Shown here: positions 1 through 8,929 of the stretch, piece by piece
How positions within the stretch are numbered: position 1 is the first letter of the stretch
Layout: the number at the start of each line of letters is the position of its first letter
From: Halothiobacillaceae bacterium
GTDB lineage: Bacteria > Pseudomonadota > Gammaproteobacteria > Halothiobacillales > Halothiobacillaceae
DNA: 33,657 bases
Direction: 5' to 3'
NCBI GenBank assembly: GCA_006212015.1
Contig: SDAY01000012.1
Coordinates: 1 to 33,657, forward strand
Translations under genes and position numbers: made by a program
Notes under the pieces: generated by a model
Database searches by the model: none
What the model was told of the DNA's origin: nothing
Seen by the model: the letters and a program-made list of their open reading frames with translations, nothing else

Positions 1-136
1 GCGCTGGGCGGGCGCGCAGAGCGGGTCGCCTGATCGCCCCACCGAGCAGCCTGTCGGACTTGAGACGAACTGACTGCAAAAGCCGCGGGACGGTCCATAT
101 TTCGCCGCTTTTTTGGGCAATAGTCCCGGGGGCATG
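1..136. other. window-edge stretch without a recognisable gene
   Basis: I see no complete gene here. On the plus strand the first eleven codons in frame 1 end in TGA at 31-33, so the tail of an upstream gene could finish there, but ten residues are too few to identify. A run of six T follows a GC-rich stretch near 111-116, without a convincing hairpin in front of it. The rest is leader and promoter territory for the c-di-GMP gene that begins at 214. Confidence 0.3.
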
Positions 137-166
137 TTGCCAGGACCGATCAAACGAACTTATGAT
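137..166 (+). promoter_or_regulatory. putative sigma-70 promoter of the EAL-CBS-GGDEF gene
   Basis: TTGCCA at 137-142 (5/6 to the -35 consensus) is followed after 18 bp by TATGAT at 161-166 (5/6 to the -10 consensus). Transcription would start near 173 and give a leader of about 40 nt to the GTG at 214. Found by eye only. Confidence 0.45.
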
Positions 167-213
167 GGTTTGCGGGAACATCGTCGTTTCTTCCAATAAA
201 AACCAGGCCCATC

Positions 214-2034
214 GTGGACGCGCCCCCCCCTGAACGTCATACCCTCATCCTGAATGACATCCTGGACAGGCAGGCCATTCAGACCTGCTTTCACCCGATC
301 ATCCGCTCCAAGGATCACAGCATCATCGGCTATGAGGCCCTGTCGCGCGGCCCCGTGGACAGCCTCCTGGAAAGCCCGGCCGCGCTGTTCGCAGCCGCGG
401 CTCACGCGGGCAAGACGATCGAGACCGATCTTCTATGCCAGCGTCTGGCGATACGCAACTTCGTACGCCTGAACCTTCCCGGCAAGCTGTTCATCAACCT
501 GCTGGGCGAGACCTTGGCGCATGCCCCGTTCGCACAGGATCATCTTGACCGCGTGCTGAATGAGACCGGGCTGCCAGCCTCGCGGGTCGTGCTGGAGCTG
601 ACCGAGCACCGGCCCCTGCCCGTGTATGAAAAGATCATTCGGGCCTTGCATGAATGTCGCCGGCGAGGCTACATGATCGCGCTCGACAATATCGGCGGGG
701 GACACAACGGCCTGCTCCTATGGCATGCCACGCTGCCCGACTTCATCAAGATCGACCGCCATTTCATCCATGGCCTGGGTCGCGATCCCTCGCGGCGCAA
801 ATTCGTCTCCGGCCTGACCGAACTTTCCCATCGCATCGATTGCCAGATCATCGCCAAGGGCGTCGAGGGCAAGGATGAGCACGAATGGCTCGAGGCCTTT
901 GGCATCCCCCTGCTGCAGGGCTATCTGTTCGGCACGCCGATGGCGAGCCCGCCCCGCGCGATGGATACTCACAGGCCCCGTACATCCCCTGCCCTCGGCC
1001 CGTCCACGGCGGCGACCGGTCACAGGCTGGATGGGCTGATCCGCGTCTTTCCCACCATCGCCCCACAGAAGACCGTGGAACAGGTCGGGCAGCGCTTTCT
1101 TGCGAACCCGGGCCTGCGCTACCTGCCTGTCGTCCACGATGGCCGCCCTGTCGGCATGGTGTGGCGCACGCGATTCATGGACATGTACGTCCGGCCTTTC
1201 AGCTCGGAGCTGTATGGCCGCAAGGCCATCCTCGCCTTTGTGGATACCGCCTTCAAGGGCGTCGACGCCGACCTGTCGATTGAAACACTGGGCCAGCTCG
1301 CCACGCAGGACGCCTACGCGGGTATCGATGAGGCCTTCATCATCACCCGGAATGGCCTCTATGCGGGCATGGTCGAGCTGAAGGATCTCTTGCGGGCCCT
1401 GACGGACATGCAGATGCGAAACGCCCTGCACGCCAATCCGCTCACCGGCCTCCCCGGCAATACGCCGATCAACGAAACGATGCGCGAGTGGCTGCGTCTC
1501 AAGCAGTCCTTCGTCGCCTGCTATATCGATCTGGATCAGTTCAAGGCCTACAACGACGTGTATGGCTACCAGAAGGGCGACGAGGCCATTGACCTGGTGG
1601 CGCGCCTGCTGCGCGAACATACCGCCCCTGGACGGGACTTCATCGGCCATATCGGAGGCGATGACTTCATGGCGCTATTCCAGAGTCCGGCCTGGGAGAC
1701 GTGCGCCCAGGCCCTGCTTGGCGACTTCGAGTCCGAAGTCAAGGCCTTCTACAGCGAGGAGCATCAGCGGCTTGGCGGCATCCTGACCCAGGATCGCCAT
1801 GGCGCGGAGCGCCTGATTCCGATGATGAGCCTGTCCATCGGCGCCGTACCCTGCACGCCCGACAGATTCGCATCGCATCACGAGATCGGAACTCGCCTCA
1901 TCGAGGTGAAGAAGATGGCGAAAGGCATCCAGGGAAACAGCCTGTTCATCGAACGGCGGGGCATGGATGGCGAGATCGGGGAGGCATCCATGGCCCCGCC
2001 CCCAACCCGAAGGGCTTCCCTTCATTCGCAATGA
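214..2034 (+). CDS. EAL-CBS-GGDEF protein, probable c-di-GMP sensor/effector
   Basis: A 606-residue cytoplasmic protein with an N-terminal EAL domain (about 5-250), a CBS pair (about 268-395) and a C-terminal GGDEF domain (about 405-575). No signal peptide or membrane segment is visible. EAL landmarks kept are E41-A-L, E128-L-T-E, K179-I-D and Q235-G-Y. The usual DDFG is D158-N-I-G, and the usual AEGVE is A-K215-G-V-E. The GGDEF signature is G481-G-D-D-F. The inhibitory RxxD site lacks its Arg, because Pro occupies that position. Known active enzymes need most of these residues, so one or both domains may bind c-di-GMP without efficient turnover; that is inference. The GTG start is preceded by a weak AGG at 205-207. 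Nucleotide binding by the CBS pair is possible but unproven. The gene is monocistronic and convergent with the hopJ gene. Confidence 0.9.
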   Translation: MDAPPPERHTLILNDILDRQAIQTCFHPIIRSKDHSIIGYEALSRGPVDSLLESPAALFAAAAHAGKTIETDLLCQRLAIRNFVRLNLPGKLFINLLGETLAHAPFAQDHLDRVLNETGLPASRVVLELTEHRPLPVYEKIIRALHECRRRGYMIALDNIGGGHNGLLLWHATLPDFIKIDRHFIHGLGRDPSRRKFVSGLTELSHRIDCQIIAKGVEGKDEHEWLEAFGIPLLQGYLFGTPMASPPRAMDTHRPRTSPALGPSTAATGHRLDGLIRVFPTIAPQKTVEQVGQRFLANPGLRYLPVVHDGRPVGMVWRTRFMDMYVRPFSSELYGRKAILAFVDTAFKGVDADLSIETLGQLATQDAYAGIDEAFIITRNGLYAGMVELKDLLRALTDMQMRNALHANPLTGLPGNTPINETMREWLRLKQSFVACYIDLDQFKAYNDVYGYQKGDEAIDLVARLLREHTAPGRDFIGHIGGDDFMALFQSPAWETCAQALLGDFESEVKAFYSEEHQRLGGILTQDRHGAERLIPMMSLSIGAVPCTPDRFASHHEIGTRLIEVKKMAKGIQGNSLFIERRGMDGEIGEASMAPPPTRRASLHSQ

Positions 2035-2083
2035 CGATGCCCCTCGTCATCGCGGCGAGGGCGCCGCTCCTGCACGCCCCCTT

Positions 2084-2106
2084 GTAGGTGCGAATTCATC
2101 CGCACA
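2084..2106. repeat. dispersed repeat, copy A (GCGAATTCAT core)
   Basis: This 23-bp stretch matches 20 of 23 positions with 19693-19715 elsewhere in the window. The core GCGAATTCAT is followed by CGCACA, giving a partial palindrome (TGCG ... CGCA). It lies between two convergent genes, as extragenic palindromic repeats usually do. Confidence 0.55.
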
Positions 2107-2137
2107 GGTCCCGCATGTCATCGCGAACTGTCACATG

Positions 2138-2176
2138 TTTCCGTTCGCCCTGAGCCTGTCGAAGGGCGAACGGAAA
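2138..2176. terminator. 14-bp perfect hairpin between convergent genes
   Basis: Arms 2138-2151 and 2163-2176 are perfectly complementary around an 11-nt loop with core GAGCCTGTCGA. The hairpin ends one base before the stop codon of the hopJ-family gene. Loops and arms of this kind (the 'CTGAGCCTGTCGAAGG' type) recur in many proteobacterial genomes as extragenic repeats. Here it is placed to end transcription from both sides. It lacks a strong T-tract on either strand, so it may act as a processing or stability element instead. Confidence 0.55.
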
Positions 2177-2177
2177 T

Positions 2178-2543
2178 TCATGCGGCGCCGGCCTTGGGCT
2201 TCAGGGGCTCCGCATCGAAACGAATGCCCGCCCAGCCGTGGCGCATGAACAGGCGGATGTTCGGGTGTCCCGCGCCTTGCGGGTCCGCCAGCACGGCCTG
2301 ATGGTGCTCGCCGAAACAGGCCAGGGTCTGCCCGACGCTCAGGCCGTTGAGCCTGCCGAAGGCGAACACCTTGCAGGAGCCCTCATTGCTGCCCGCCGGG
2401 CTGTCCAGCCGGTCGTCGCCCGCGCCATTGCCGAAGGCGGTCGGCGTGTAGTCGTACAGATCGCCGATCAGGGCGATGACTTCATTGAATGGCACGACGC
2501 CCGCCTGCTGGCGGGCGAGCAGGTCCGCAACGCGGGCATCCAT
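2178..2543 (-). CDS. HopJ-family small protein
   Basis: A 121-residue soluble protein of the HopJ family (named after a Pseudomonas type III effector). The central part, FNEVIALIGDLYDYTPTAF followed by the GSCKVFAFG stretch, is what I recognise. The family is widespread in bacteria without type III secretion, so the effector label should not be taken as function; the true role is unknown. The ATG at 2543 lies two bases after the ilvD stop (TGAGCATG), which implies translational coupling. A TTG at 2549 would overlap the ilvD stop and is less likely. No secretion signal is visible. Confidence 0.8.
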   Translation of the reverse strand: MDARVADLLARQQAGVVPFNEVIALIGDLYDYTPTAFGNGAGDDRLDSPAGSNEGSCKVFAFGRLNGLSVGQTLACFGEHHQAVLADPQGAGHPNIRLFMRHGWAGIRFDAEPLKPKAGAA

Positions 2544-2545
2544 GC

Positions 2546-4408
2546 TCAACGACCACGGCGCTTGAGCTGTTCGATGTCGCGCACCGCGCCGCGCGAGGCG
2601 GAGGTGGTCATCGCCGCATAGGCCTGCAGGGCCAGGCTCACCTCGCGCTCGCGGGCGATGGGATGCCAGGCATGGATGCCCCGGGTCTCCATCACTTCGC
2701 GGCGACGCTTGAACGCGTCCTCGCCCAGATCGATGTCGATGGTGCGGTTGGGGATGTCGATCATGATCGTGTCGCCCTCCTCCACCAGCCCGATCGGGCC
2801 GCCTTCGGCCGCTTCCGGCGAGACATGGCCGATGGACAGGCCGGAGGTGCCGCCGGAGAAGCGGCCGTCGGTGATCAGGGCGCAGGCCTTGCCCAGCCCT
2901 TTCGACTTCAGGTAGCTGGTCGGATACAGCATTTCCTGCATGCCAGGGCCACCGCGAGGGCCCTCGTAACGGATGATGACCACATCGCCCGCATTGATCC
3001 GGTCGCCCAGGATGGCCTCGACCGCCGCGTCCTGGCTCTCGAAGATGCGCGCCGGGCCGGTGAACTTGAGGCTTTCGGCATCCACGCCCGCGGTCTTCAC
3101 GATGCAGCCGTCCGGCGCGAGGTTGCCATACAGCACGGCGAGGCCGCCATCCTGGCTGTAGGCGTGCTCGAGGTCACGGATGCAGCCGTGGGCGCGGTCG
3201 ATGTCGAGGTCCGGCCAGCGGGTGTCCTGGCTGAAGGCGGTCTGGGTCGGGATGCCGCCCGGACCGGCTAGGAAGCGGGTCCTGGCGATCGCGTTCACGG
3301 TCGGTCGGGCGATGTCCCACTGGTCCAGCGCCTCGCCCATGGTGGGCGCATGCACGGTGTGGCAGGCGGCGTGGATCAGGCCGGCGCGGTCCAGTTCGCC
3401 AAGGATGCCGAACACGCCGCCCGCGCGGTGCACGTCCTCCATGTGATAGGTCTGGATGCTGGGCGCGACCTTGCACAGGTGCGGCACCTTGCGGCTGATG
3501 CGGTCGATGTCGGCCATGCTGAACTCCACCTTGGCCTCGTGCGCGGCGGCGAGCAGGTGGAGCACGGTGTTGCTGGAGCCGCCCATGGCGATGTCCAGCG
3601 CGACGGCGTTCTCGAAGGCCTCGAAGCTTGCGATGGCGCGCGGCAGCACGCGCTCGTCGTCCTGCTCGTAGTGGCGGCGGGCCAACTCGACGATGGTGCG
3701 ACCGGCCTCGAGGAACAGCTCGCGACGGTCGGCGTGGGTGGCCAGCAGCGAGCCGTTACCCGGCAGGGACAGGCCCAGCGCCTCGGTCAGGCAGTTCATC
3801 GAGTTGGCGGTGAACATGCCGGAGCAGGAGCCGCAGGTCGGGCAGGCGGAACGCTCGATCTGCGCCACATCCTCATCGGAGACCTTGGGGTTGGCGGCCT
3901 CGATCATCGCGTCCACGAGGTCGAGCTTGATGACCTTGCCGGCGAGGCGGGTCTTGCCGGCCTCCATCGGACCGCCGGAGACGAAGATGACCGGGATGTT
4001 CAGGCGCAGCGCGGCCATCAGCATGCCAGGGGTGATCTTGTCGCAGTTGGAGATGCACACCAGCGCGTCGGCGCAGTGGGCGTTGACCATGTACTCGACG
4101 GAATCGGCGATCAGGTCGCGGCTCGGCAGGGAGTAGAGCATGCCGCCGTGGCCCATGGCGATGCCGTCGTCCACGGCAATCGTGTTGAATTCCTTGGCGA
4201 CCCCGCCCGCCTTCTCGATCTCGCGCGCGACCAGCTGGCCCATGTCCTTGAGGTGGACGTGGCCCGGCACGAACTGGGTGAAGGAGTTGGCGATGGCGAT
4301 GATCGGCTTGTCGAAATCGCCGTCCTTCATGCCGGTGGCGCGCCACAGGGCGCGGGCGCCGGCCATGTTGCGGCCGTGGGTGGTGGTGCGGGAACGATAG
4401 GCGGGCAT
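2546..4408 (-). CDS. ilvD: dihydroxy-acid dehydratase
   Basis: Dehydrates 2,3-dihydroxy-3-methylbutanoate and its isoleucine-pathway homologue to the 2-oxo acids, the penultimate step of valine and isoleucine synthesis, in the cytoplasm. The 620 residues match the family's usual length of about 616. The iron-sulfur cysteines lie in [11 protein letters not shown] (C122) and [19 protein letters not shown] (C189-C195). The glycine-rich C-terminal block with [22 protein letters not shown] is also present. The protein is collinear with E. coli IlvD throughout and shows no damage. It is followed two bases later by the hopJ-family gene and is divergent from the metal-binding gene across 83 bp. No other branched-chain amino acid gene is in the window. 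Confidence 0.98.
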   Translation of the reverse strand: MPAYRSRTTTHGRNMAGARALWRATGMKDGDFDKPIIAIANSFTQFVPGHVHLKDMGQLVAREIEKAGGVAKEFNTIAVDDGIAMGHGGMLYSLPSRDLIADSVEYMVNAHCADALVCISNCDKITPGMLMAALRLNIPVIFVSGGPMEAGKTRLAGKVIKLDLVDAMIEAANPKVSDEDVAQIERSACPTCGSCSGMFTANSMNCLTEALGLSLPGNGSLLATHADRRELFLEAGRTIVELARRHYEQDDERVLPRAIASFEAFENAVALDIAMGGSSNTVLHLLAAAHEAKVEFSMADIDRISRKVPHLCKVAPSIQTYHMEDVHRAGGVFGILGELDRAGLIHAACHTVHAPTMGEALDQWDIARPTVNAIARTRFLAGPGGIPTQTAFSQDTRWPDLDIDRAHGCIRDLEHAYSQDGGLAVLYGNLAPDGCIVKTAGVDAESLKFTGPARIFESQDAAVEAILGDRINAGDVVIIRYEGPRGGPGMQEMLYPTSYLKSKGLGKACALITDGRFSGGTSGLSIGHVSPEAAEGGPIGLVEEGDTIMIDIPNRTIDIDLGEDAFKRRREVMETRGIHAWHPIAREREVSLALQAYAAMTTSASRGAVRDIEQLKRRGR

Positions 4409-4491
4409 GGCAGTCTCACAACGCGATGGTGGGATATTCGGCTATTCTACATGCCATCTCCCCTGAATCCCCAGCAGCCCGAGGTTTCGGC

Positions 4492-4779
4492 ATGGACATG
4501 GTCATCGTGGTCGACAACATCAAGTGCGGCGGCTGCGCCTCCAGCATCCGCAACGGCCTGACGAAGATTCCGGGCGTGATCTCGGTGGAGGTCGACATCG
4601 GCGGCGAGAGCGTGCTGGTGGCCGCCGATCACGACCTGCGCGAGCAGGTCACCGATGCCCTGCGGGGCATGGGCTACCCGGAAAAGGGCAGCGTGGCCGG
4701 CGTGCAGGCGCTGGGCGCAAAGGCCAAGTCCTTCGTCAGCTGCGCGGTGGGCAAGCTCGACAAGCAGCGTCCTTCATGA
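4492..4779 (+). CDS. small heavy-metal-associated (HMA) domain protein, CopZ-like
   Basis: A 95-residue protein with one ferredoxin-like HMA domain (about 1-68). The metal site is K-C-G-G-C in the first loop, so CxxC is kept although the usual MxCxxC methionine is not. Such proteins usually bind Cu(I) or related soft metals and hand them to P-type ATPases or sensors; no partner is nearby. About 27 extra residues follow the domain and include a third Cys (SFVSCAVGK). The ATG at 4492 is chosen because GAGG at 4481-4484 sits seven bases upstream; the longer in-frame start at 4426 has no comparable site. Confidence 0.85.
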   Translation: MDMVIVVDNIKCGGCASSIRNGLTKIPGVISVEVDIGGESVLVAADHDLREQVTDALRGMGYPEKGSVAGVQALGAKAKSFVSCAVGKLDKQRPS

Positions 4780-4958
4780 TCCGGCTGTCCGGGGCGGTGA
4801 AGCGCTCCTGGCCATGGCCTGCGGGCACGCCAAGGTTCCGCTTCGCGTCATCCGCCTGACGCGCGCGTCCCAACAGGGCCGCGTTCTGCCCCCTGAGCCC
4901 GGCCTCCGCCTCGACCAGACCTATCGACCCTGCCGCGCGGCCTTGCTCAAGGTACCGC

Positions 4959-4987
4959 TTGCCCCAAACGCGCCCATCCCGGATAAT
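4959..4987 (+). promoter_or_regulatory. putative sigma-70 promoter of infA
   Basis: TTGCCC at 4959-4964, a 17-bp spacer, then GATAAT at 4982-4987 (5/6 to the -10 consensus). Transcription would start near 4994, about 26 nt before the infA ATG. The 240-bp gap between the metal-binding gene and infA otherwise shows nothing I can name. Confidence 0.5.
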
Positions 4988-5019
4988 CCGCGCTTTCCCG
5001 TACATCATTGAAAGTATTA

Positions 5020-5238
5020 ATGTCGAAAGAAGACTACATCGAGATGCAGGGCACCGTGCTCGACACGCTTCCGAACACCATGTTCCGCGTCGAACTTGAG
5101 AATGGTCATGTCGTGACCTGCCACATCTCCGGCCGCATGCGCAAGAACTACATCCGCATCCTGACCGGCGACAAAGTCACTGTTCAGCTGACCCCGTACG
5201 ACCTGACCAAGGGTCGCATCTCCTTCCGCTCCAAATAA
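5020..5238 (+). CDS. infA: translation initiation factor IF-1
   Basis: IF-1 binds the 30S A site during initiation and helps IF-2 and IF-3 select the start codon. The protein starts [19 protein letters not shown], has the S1/OB-fold core (FRVELENGH, then [12 protein letters not shown]), and ends [12 protein letters not shown]. With the ATG at 5020 it is 72 residues, the exact length typical of the family. An upstream TTG at 5008 would add four residues and is not supported. It has its own predicted promoter and a hairpin just downstream. As in many proteobacteria it lies next to clpA, here in convergent orientation. Confidence 0.97.
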   Translation: MSKEDYIEMQGTVLDTLPNTMFRVELENGHVVTCHISGRMRKNYIRILTGDKVTVQLTPYDLTKGRISFRSK

Positions 5239-5247
5239 CCGGAACGT

Positions 5248-5272
5248 CAGACCCGGTCCACAACCGGGTCTG
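5248..5272. terminator. bidirectional hairpin between infA and clpA
   Basis: A perfect 10-bp stem, CAGACCCGGT at 5248-5257 and ACCGGGTCTG at 5263-5272, around a 5-nt loop. It lies ten bases after the infA stop and 23 bases before the end of the convergent clpA gene. There is no clean T-tract, so efficiency is uncertain. Confidence 0.6.
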
Positions 5273-5295
5273 GGCGCCTTCCAAAAGCGTTGTTT

Positions 5296-7545
5296 TCAGG
5301 CCTCGGCCGATTCCGCCTCGCGCTCGACCGCGATCACTCGTAGCCCTGATCCATCCGCTTCGCGGTCGACCCGCGCATATCCCCCTTCGATGAGCTTGCC
5401 GAACAGCAACTCTTCCGCAAGCGGGCGCCTGATCTGCTCCTGGATCAGGCGAGCCATCGGCCGTGCGCCCATCTGCGGGTCATAACCCTTTTCGGCCAGC
5501 CACGACCGTGCCGCGTCGGTCACGCTCAGGTGAACGTTCTTCTCATCCAGCTGATGCTCGAGTTCGAGCAACAGCTTGTCCACGACCTGGGCAATATCGC
5601 GCTCACCCAAGGCATTGAAAAGGATGATGGCGTCGAGCCGATTGCGGAATTCGGGCGAGAAACCGCGCTTGATCACCTCAAGCGCATCGCCGCGATGATC
5701 CTGCCGGGTGAAGCCCACCGAGGCGCGTGCCGACTCCTGCGCCCCGGCATTGCTGGTCATGATCAGGACGACATGGCGGAAATCGACCTCGCGCCCATTG
5801 GCATCGGTCAGCTTGCCGCGATCCATCACCTGCAGCAGGACATTGAAGATGTCCGGATGGGCCTTCTCGATCTCATCGAGCAGCAGCACGGCATGCGGCT
5901 GCTTGTGCACGGCCTCGGTGAGCAGGCCGCCGGACTCATGCCCCACATAGCCTGGCGGCGAACCGATCAGGCGGGCAATGGAATGCCGCTCCATGTATTC
6001 GGACATGTCGAAGCGCAGCAGCTCGATCCCAAGCAGCAAGGCAAGCTGGCGTGCCACCTCGGTCTTGCCCACACCGGTCGGCCCGGCGAACAGGAACGAA
6101 CCCATCGGCTTGTCCGCCGCGCGCAGCCCCGACCGGGACAGCTTGATCGCGGTCGACAGCTGCTCGACGGCCGCATCCTGACCATAAACCACCATGCGCA
6201 GGTTGCGCTCAAGATGGCGAAGGACGTCACGATCCGTGCTGGAGACCTGCTTGGCGGGAATACGGGCCATCGACGCCACGACCTCCTCGATGTCATGCAC
6301 GCCGATCTCGCCGCCCTTGCGCCCGGCCAGCCGCGCCCGCGCACCGGCCTCGTCAATCACGTCAATGGCCTTGTCCGGCAAATGGCGATCATGAATATGC
6401 CGGTCCGCCAGTCGGACGGCCAGTTCCAGCGCCTCGTCGCTGTAGCTGACTTGATGATGTGATTCGAAGCCCGGCCGCAACCCCCTGAGGATGGCCAGCG
6501 CCTCCTCGGTGCTGGGCTCGGGCACATCGATCTTCTGGAAACGGCGGGTCAGCGCGGCATCCTTCTCGAACACCTGACGGAACTCCTGGTGCGTGGTCGA
6601 ACCGATGCAGCGCAGCCCCTTGGCCAGGGCCGGCTTGATCAGGTTGGAGGCATCCATCGAGCCACCCGAGGCCGAGCCGGCCCCGATGATCGTGTGGATC
6701 TCGTCGATGAACAGGATGGCATTTGGCTTGCGCGCAAGCTCACCCAGCACGCCCTTGAGACGCTTTTCGAAATCACCCCGATACTTGCTGCCCGCCACCA
6801 GCGACCCGAGGTCGAGACTGTAGATCACGCTTCCATCAAGGGCCTCGGGCGCCTCGCCATGGACGACCATGCGCGCCAGACCTTCGACGATGGCGGTCTT
6901 GCCCACGCCCGCCTCGCCAACCAGCAGCGGATTGTTCTTGCGCCGGCGGCACAGGACCTGGGCGATGCGCTCAAGCTCGCGCGCCCGGCCGATCAGGGGA
7001 TCGATCCGCCCCTCACGCGCCATCTGGTTCAGATCGACCGCGTACTGCTCAAGGGTTGATGCGCCCTCCTTGGCACCCGCCTCGGACTCCTCCGGGTCGA
7101 CCGAACGGGGTTCTTCCCGGGCACCGCCATGCGCGATGTATTGGGTGACATCCAGCCGGCTCACGCCCTGGCGCTTGAGCAGATAGGCCGCATGCGAGTC
7201 CTGCTCAGCGAACAGCGCCACCAGCACATTCGCGCCATTGACGATCTGCCTGCCCGAGGCCTGCACCTGCACCACGGCCCGTTGCAGCACGCGCTGAAAG
7301 CTCAGGGTCGGCTGGGCCTCGGCATCCTCGCCCGGCGGCAGGCGCGGCATGGTTTCACCCAGGAACCGCTCGAGTTCGCGCTCCAGTTGGCCCATGTCGG
7401 CGCCGCAGCCGATCAAGACGGGACGTGCCTCGGCATCCTCGAGCAACATGCGCAGCAAAACCTCGAGGGTGACGTACTCGTAATGACGCTCACGGGCCAG
7501 ACGGAAGGACTGGCCCAGCGTTTCTTCAAGCGCTTTGCTCAACAT
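5296..7545 (-). CDS. clpA: ATP-dependent Clp protease ATP-binding subunit ClpA
   Basis: Hexameric AAA+ unfoldase that feeds substrates to the ClpP peptidase. At 749 residues it is close to E. coli ClpA (758). Order: Clp N-domain (1-140, the ClpS docking surface); first AAA+ module with Walker A GEAGVGKT at 210-217 and Walker B LFIDE around 278-282; second module with GPTGVGKT at 488-495 and LLLDEIE around 554-560; C-terminal small domain. The ClpP-docking loop carries V610-G-F, which fits the hydrophobic-Gly-hydrophobic rule. There is no long middle coiled-coil as in ClpB. The gene follows clpS after 84 nt, and a GAGG stands about 12 bases before its ATG. clpP is not in the window. Confidence 0.97.
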   Translation of the reverse strand: MLSKALEETLGQSFRLARERHYEYVTLEVLLRMLLEDAEARPVLIGCGADMGQLERELERFLGETMPRLPPGEDAEAQPTLSFQRVLQRAVVQVQASGRQIVNGANVLVALFAEQDSHAAYLLKRQGVSRLDVTQYIAHGGAREEPRSVDPEESEAGAKEGASTLEQYAVDLNQMAREGRIDPLIGRARELERIAQVLCRRRKNNPLLVGEAGVGKTAIVEGLARMVVHGEAPEALDGSVIYSLDLGSLVAGSKYRGDFEKRLKGVLGELARKPNAILFIDEIHTIIGAGSASGGSMDASNLIKPALAKGLRCIGSTTHQEFRQVFEKDAALTRRFQKIDVPEPSTEEALAILRGLRPGFESHHQVSYSDEALELAVRLADRHIHDRHLPDKAIDVIDEAGARARLAGRKGGEIGVHDIEEVVASMARIPAKQVSSTDRDVLRHLERNLRMVVYGQDAAVEQLSTAIKLSRSGLRAADKPMGSFLFAGPTGVGKTEVARQLALLLGIELLRFDMSEYMERHSIARLIGSPPGYVGHESGGLLTEAVHKQPHAVLLLDEIEKAHPDIFNVLLQVMDRGKLTDANGREVDFRHVVLIMTSNAGAQESARASVGFTRQDHRGDALEVIKRGFSPEFRNRLDAIILFNALGERDIAQVVDKLLLELEHQLDEKNVHLSVTDAARSWLAEKGYDPQMGARPMARLIQEQIRRPLAEELLFGKLIEGGYARVDREADGSGLRVIAVEREAESAEA

Positions 7546-7629
7546 GGCCGGGGCCCTCGTACACAGAAGAAAAGGAAGGAACTATCCCGAAGAATTTCAT
7601 TCCCACGGGCTCCTGCCCTTCATGCACTG

Positions 7630-7956
7630 TCAATCCGGGACAGGCTCCACAAGACACTGCAAGGGATGATCCTGGTCGCGCGCCAGTTCGAGCACGAGCG
7701 ACGCCTTGGTCTCCGCCACCTCGCGGGTATAGACGCCACAAACGCCCATCCCCTTCTGGTGCACATCCAGCATGACTTGCATGGCGTGCGGGTGTGGCAG
7801 GCGAAAAACCCTTTCCAGCACGCCCACCACAAATTCCATCGGGGTGAAGTCATCGTTCAACATCACCACCTGGAACATCGGGGGTGGCCGGATCGCGGCC
7901 CGAACCTCCTCGGGCGCAAGGCCGACATCATCCGCGGGGGCCCATCGAGGTGCCAT
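7630..7956 (-). CDS. clpS: Clp protease adaptor ClpS (N-recognin)
   Basis: ClpS binds N-degron substrates (Leu, Phe, Tyr or Trp at the N-terminus) and delivers them to ClpA. With the ATG at 7956 it has 108 residues, the usual size. Family hallmarks are the N-D-D-F-T-P-M-E-F-V segment that forms the N-end pocket, the following VHQKGMGVCGVYTREVAETK stretch, and a flexible acidic N-terminal tail. The longer TTG-initiated reading back to 7998 overlaps sppA and adds no conserved sequence. Only four bases separate the sppA stop from this ATG, so the two are probably translated in series. Adjacency to clpA confirms the assignment. Confidence 0.95.
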   Translation of the reverse strand: MAPRWAPADDVGLAPEEVRAAIRPPPMFQVVMLNDDFTPMEFVVGVLERVFRLPHPHAMQVMLDVHQKGMGVCGVYTREVAETKASLVLELARDQDHPLQCLVEPVPD

Positions 7957-7960
7957 GGTC

Positions 7961-8929
7961 TCAGTTCCATACGCCGGTTTGGGCACGCACCAGGGCAAGC
8001 GAGATGGACACGCCCAGTCGGTCGATCAAACGCTCGAACACCCCGGCCTCGGGGGTTACATCGACCACCTTATCGACCTTGAGGACATCCCTTGCCACCG
8101 AGTCGACACTGCCCAGGCCATCGACCAGTCCAAGCGACGCAGCCTGCTCCCCTGTCCATACAAGGCCGGAAAACAGCTCCGGAGTTTCCTTCAGCCGCTC
8201 GCCGCGACCCTTGCGCACCACGTCCATGAACTGGGCGTGCACATCGCGCAACAGGCCTTCCATATGCGCCTTCTCGGCCTGATCGACCGGCTTGAACGGG
8301 CTCATCAAGGCCTTGTGATCACCCGCGGTCAATTCACGATGCTCGACACCGAGCTTTTCCATCAGCCCGACCACGCCGAAACCATCCATGCGCACGCCGA
8401 TGGAGCCCACGATGCTGGCCTTGTCGGCATAAATGGCATCGGCCGCCGCGGCGACGTAATAACCGCCGGATGCACCGATATCCGCGATGACGGCATGCAA
8501 GGGCTTGTCCGGATGCTTCGCTCGCAAACGACGCACCTCATCATAGATATAGCCTGATTGGACGGGACTGCCACCCGGCGAGTTGATGCGCAGGATCACG
8601 CCCTTGGCGTGCTTATCCTCGAAAGCCTTGCGCAAACCCTTGATCACGGTCTCCGCACCGGCAGGCGCGCCCTCCATGATCGGGCCGTCCAGGGTCACCA
8701 GCGCGACATGGTCCTCCTTCGTCATCCCGTCATCAACGCCGATATCGCGGAACATCAGCGCCAGGATGATGAACAGATAAGCAAAACCGGCCAGCTTGAA
8801 AAAGATGCCCCAGCGACGCGCACGTCGTTGCTCGACGAGGCTGGATTCAGCCAGTCGTGCAATCAAGGCACGCTGCCAGGCCGGGTCGTCCAGCGGAGTC
8901 TGGCTGTTCTTGGAATCGTTTTCGTTCAT
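7961..8929 (-). CDS. sppA: signal peptide peptidase SppA-type serine protease (short form)
   Basis: Membrane-anchored peptidase that degrades cleaved signal peptides, with the active site on the periplasmic side. The 322 residues form the short, single-module S49 type, about half the E. coli SppA length. One transmembrane segment lies near 41-60 after a charged cytoplasmic tail. The nucleophile is Ser154 in IGASGGYY, and the general base is Lys206 in GDHKALMSPF. INSPGGSP (116-122) is the family's Gly-rich loop. The start overlaps the stop of the upstream HAD gene by ATGA, and clpS follows after four bases, so all three are in one operon. Confidence 0.9.
   Translation of the reverse strand: MNENDSKNSQTPLDDPAWQRALIARLAESSLVEQRRARRWGIFFKLAGFAYLFIILALMFRDIGVDDGMTKEDHVALVTLDGPIMEGAPAGAETVIKGLRKAFEDKHAKGVILRINSPGGSPVQSGYIYDEVRRLRAKHPDKPLHAVIADIGASGGYYVAAAADAIYADKASIVGSIGVRMDGFGVVGLMEKLGVEHRELTAGDHKALMSPFKPVDQAEKAHMEGLLRDVHAQFMDVVRKGRGERLKETPELFSGLVWTGEQAASLGLVDGLGSVDSVARDVLKVDKVVDVTPEAGVFERLIDRLGVSISLALVRAQTGVWN

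Noticed and set aside
2178..2543. Type III secretion effector
   Set aside because: The family name comes from one Pseudomonas effector; no secretion genes or signal are here, and the gene is coupled to ilvD.
3350..4561. 403-codon open frame antisense to ilvD
   Set aside because: A shadow of a strongly conserved enzyme gene; no domain.
5296..7545. ClpB instead of ClpA
   Set aside because: No long middle coiled-coil domain, a VGF docking loop is present, and clpS lies next door.
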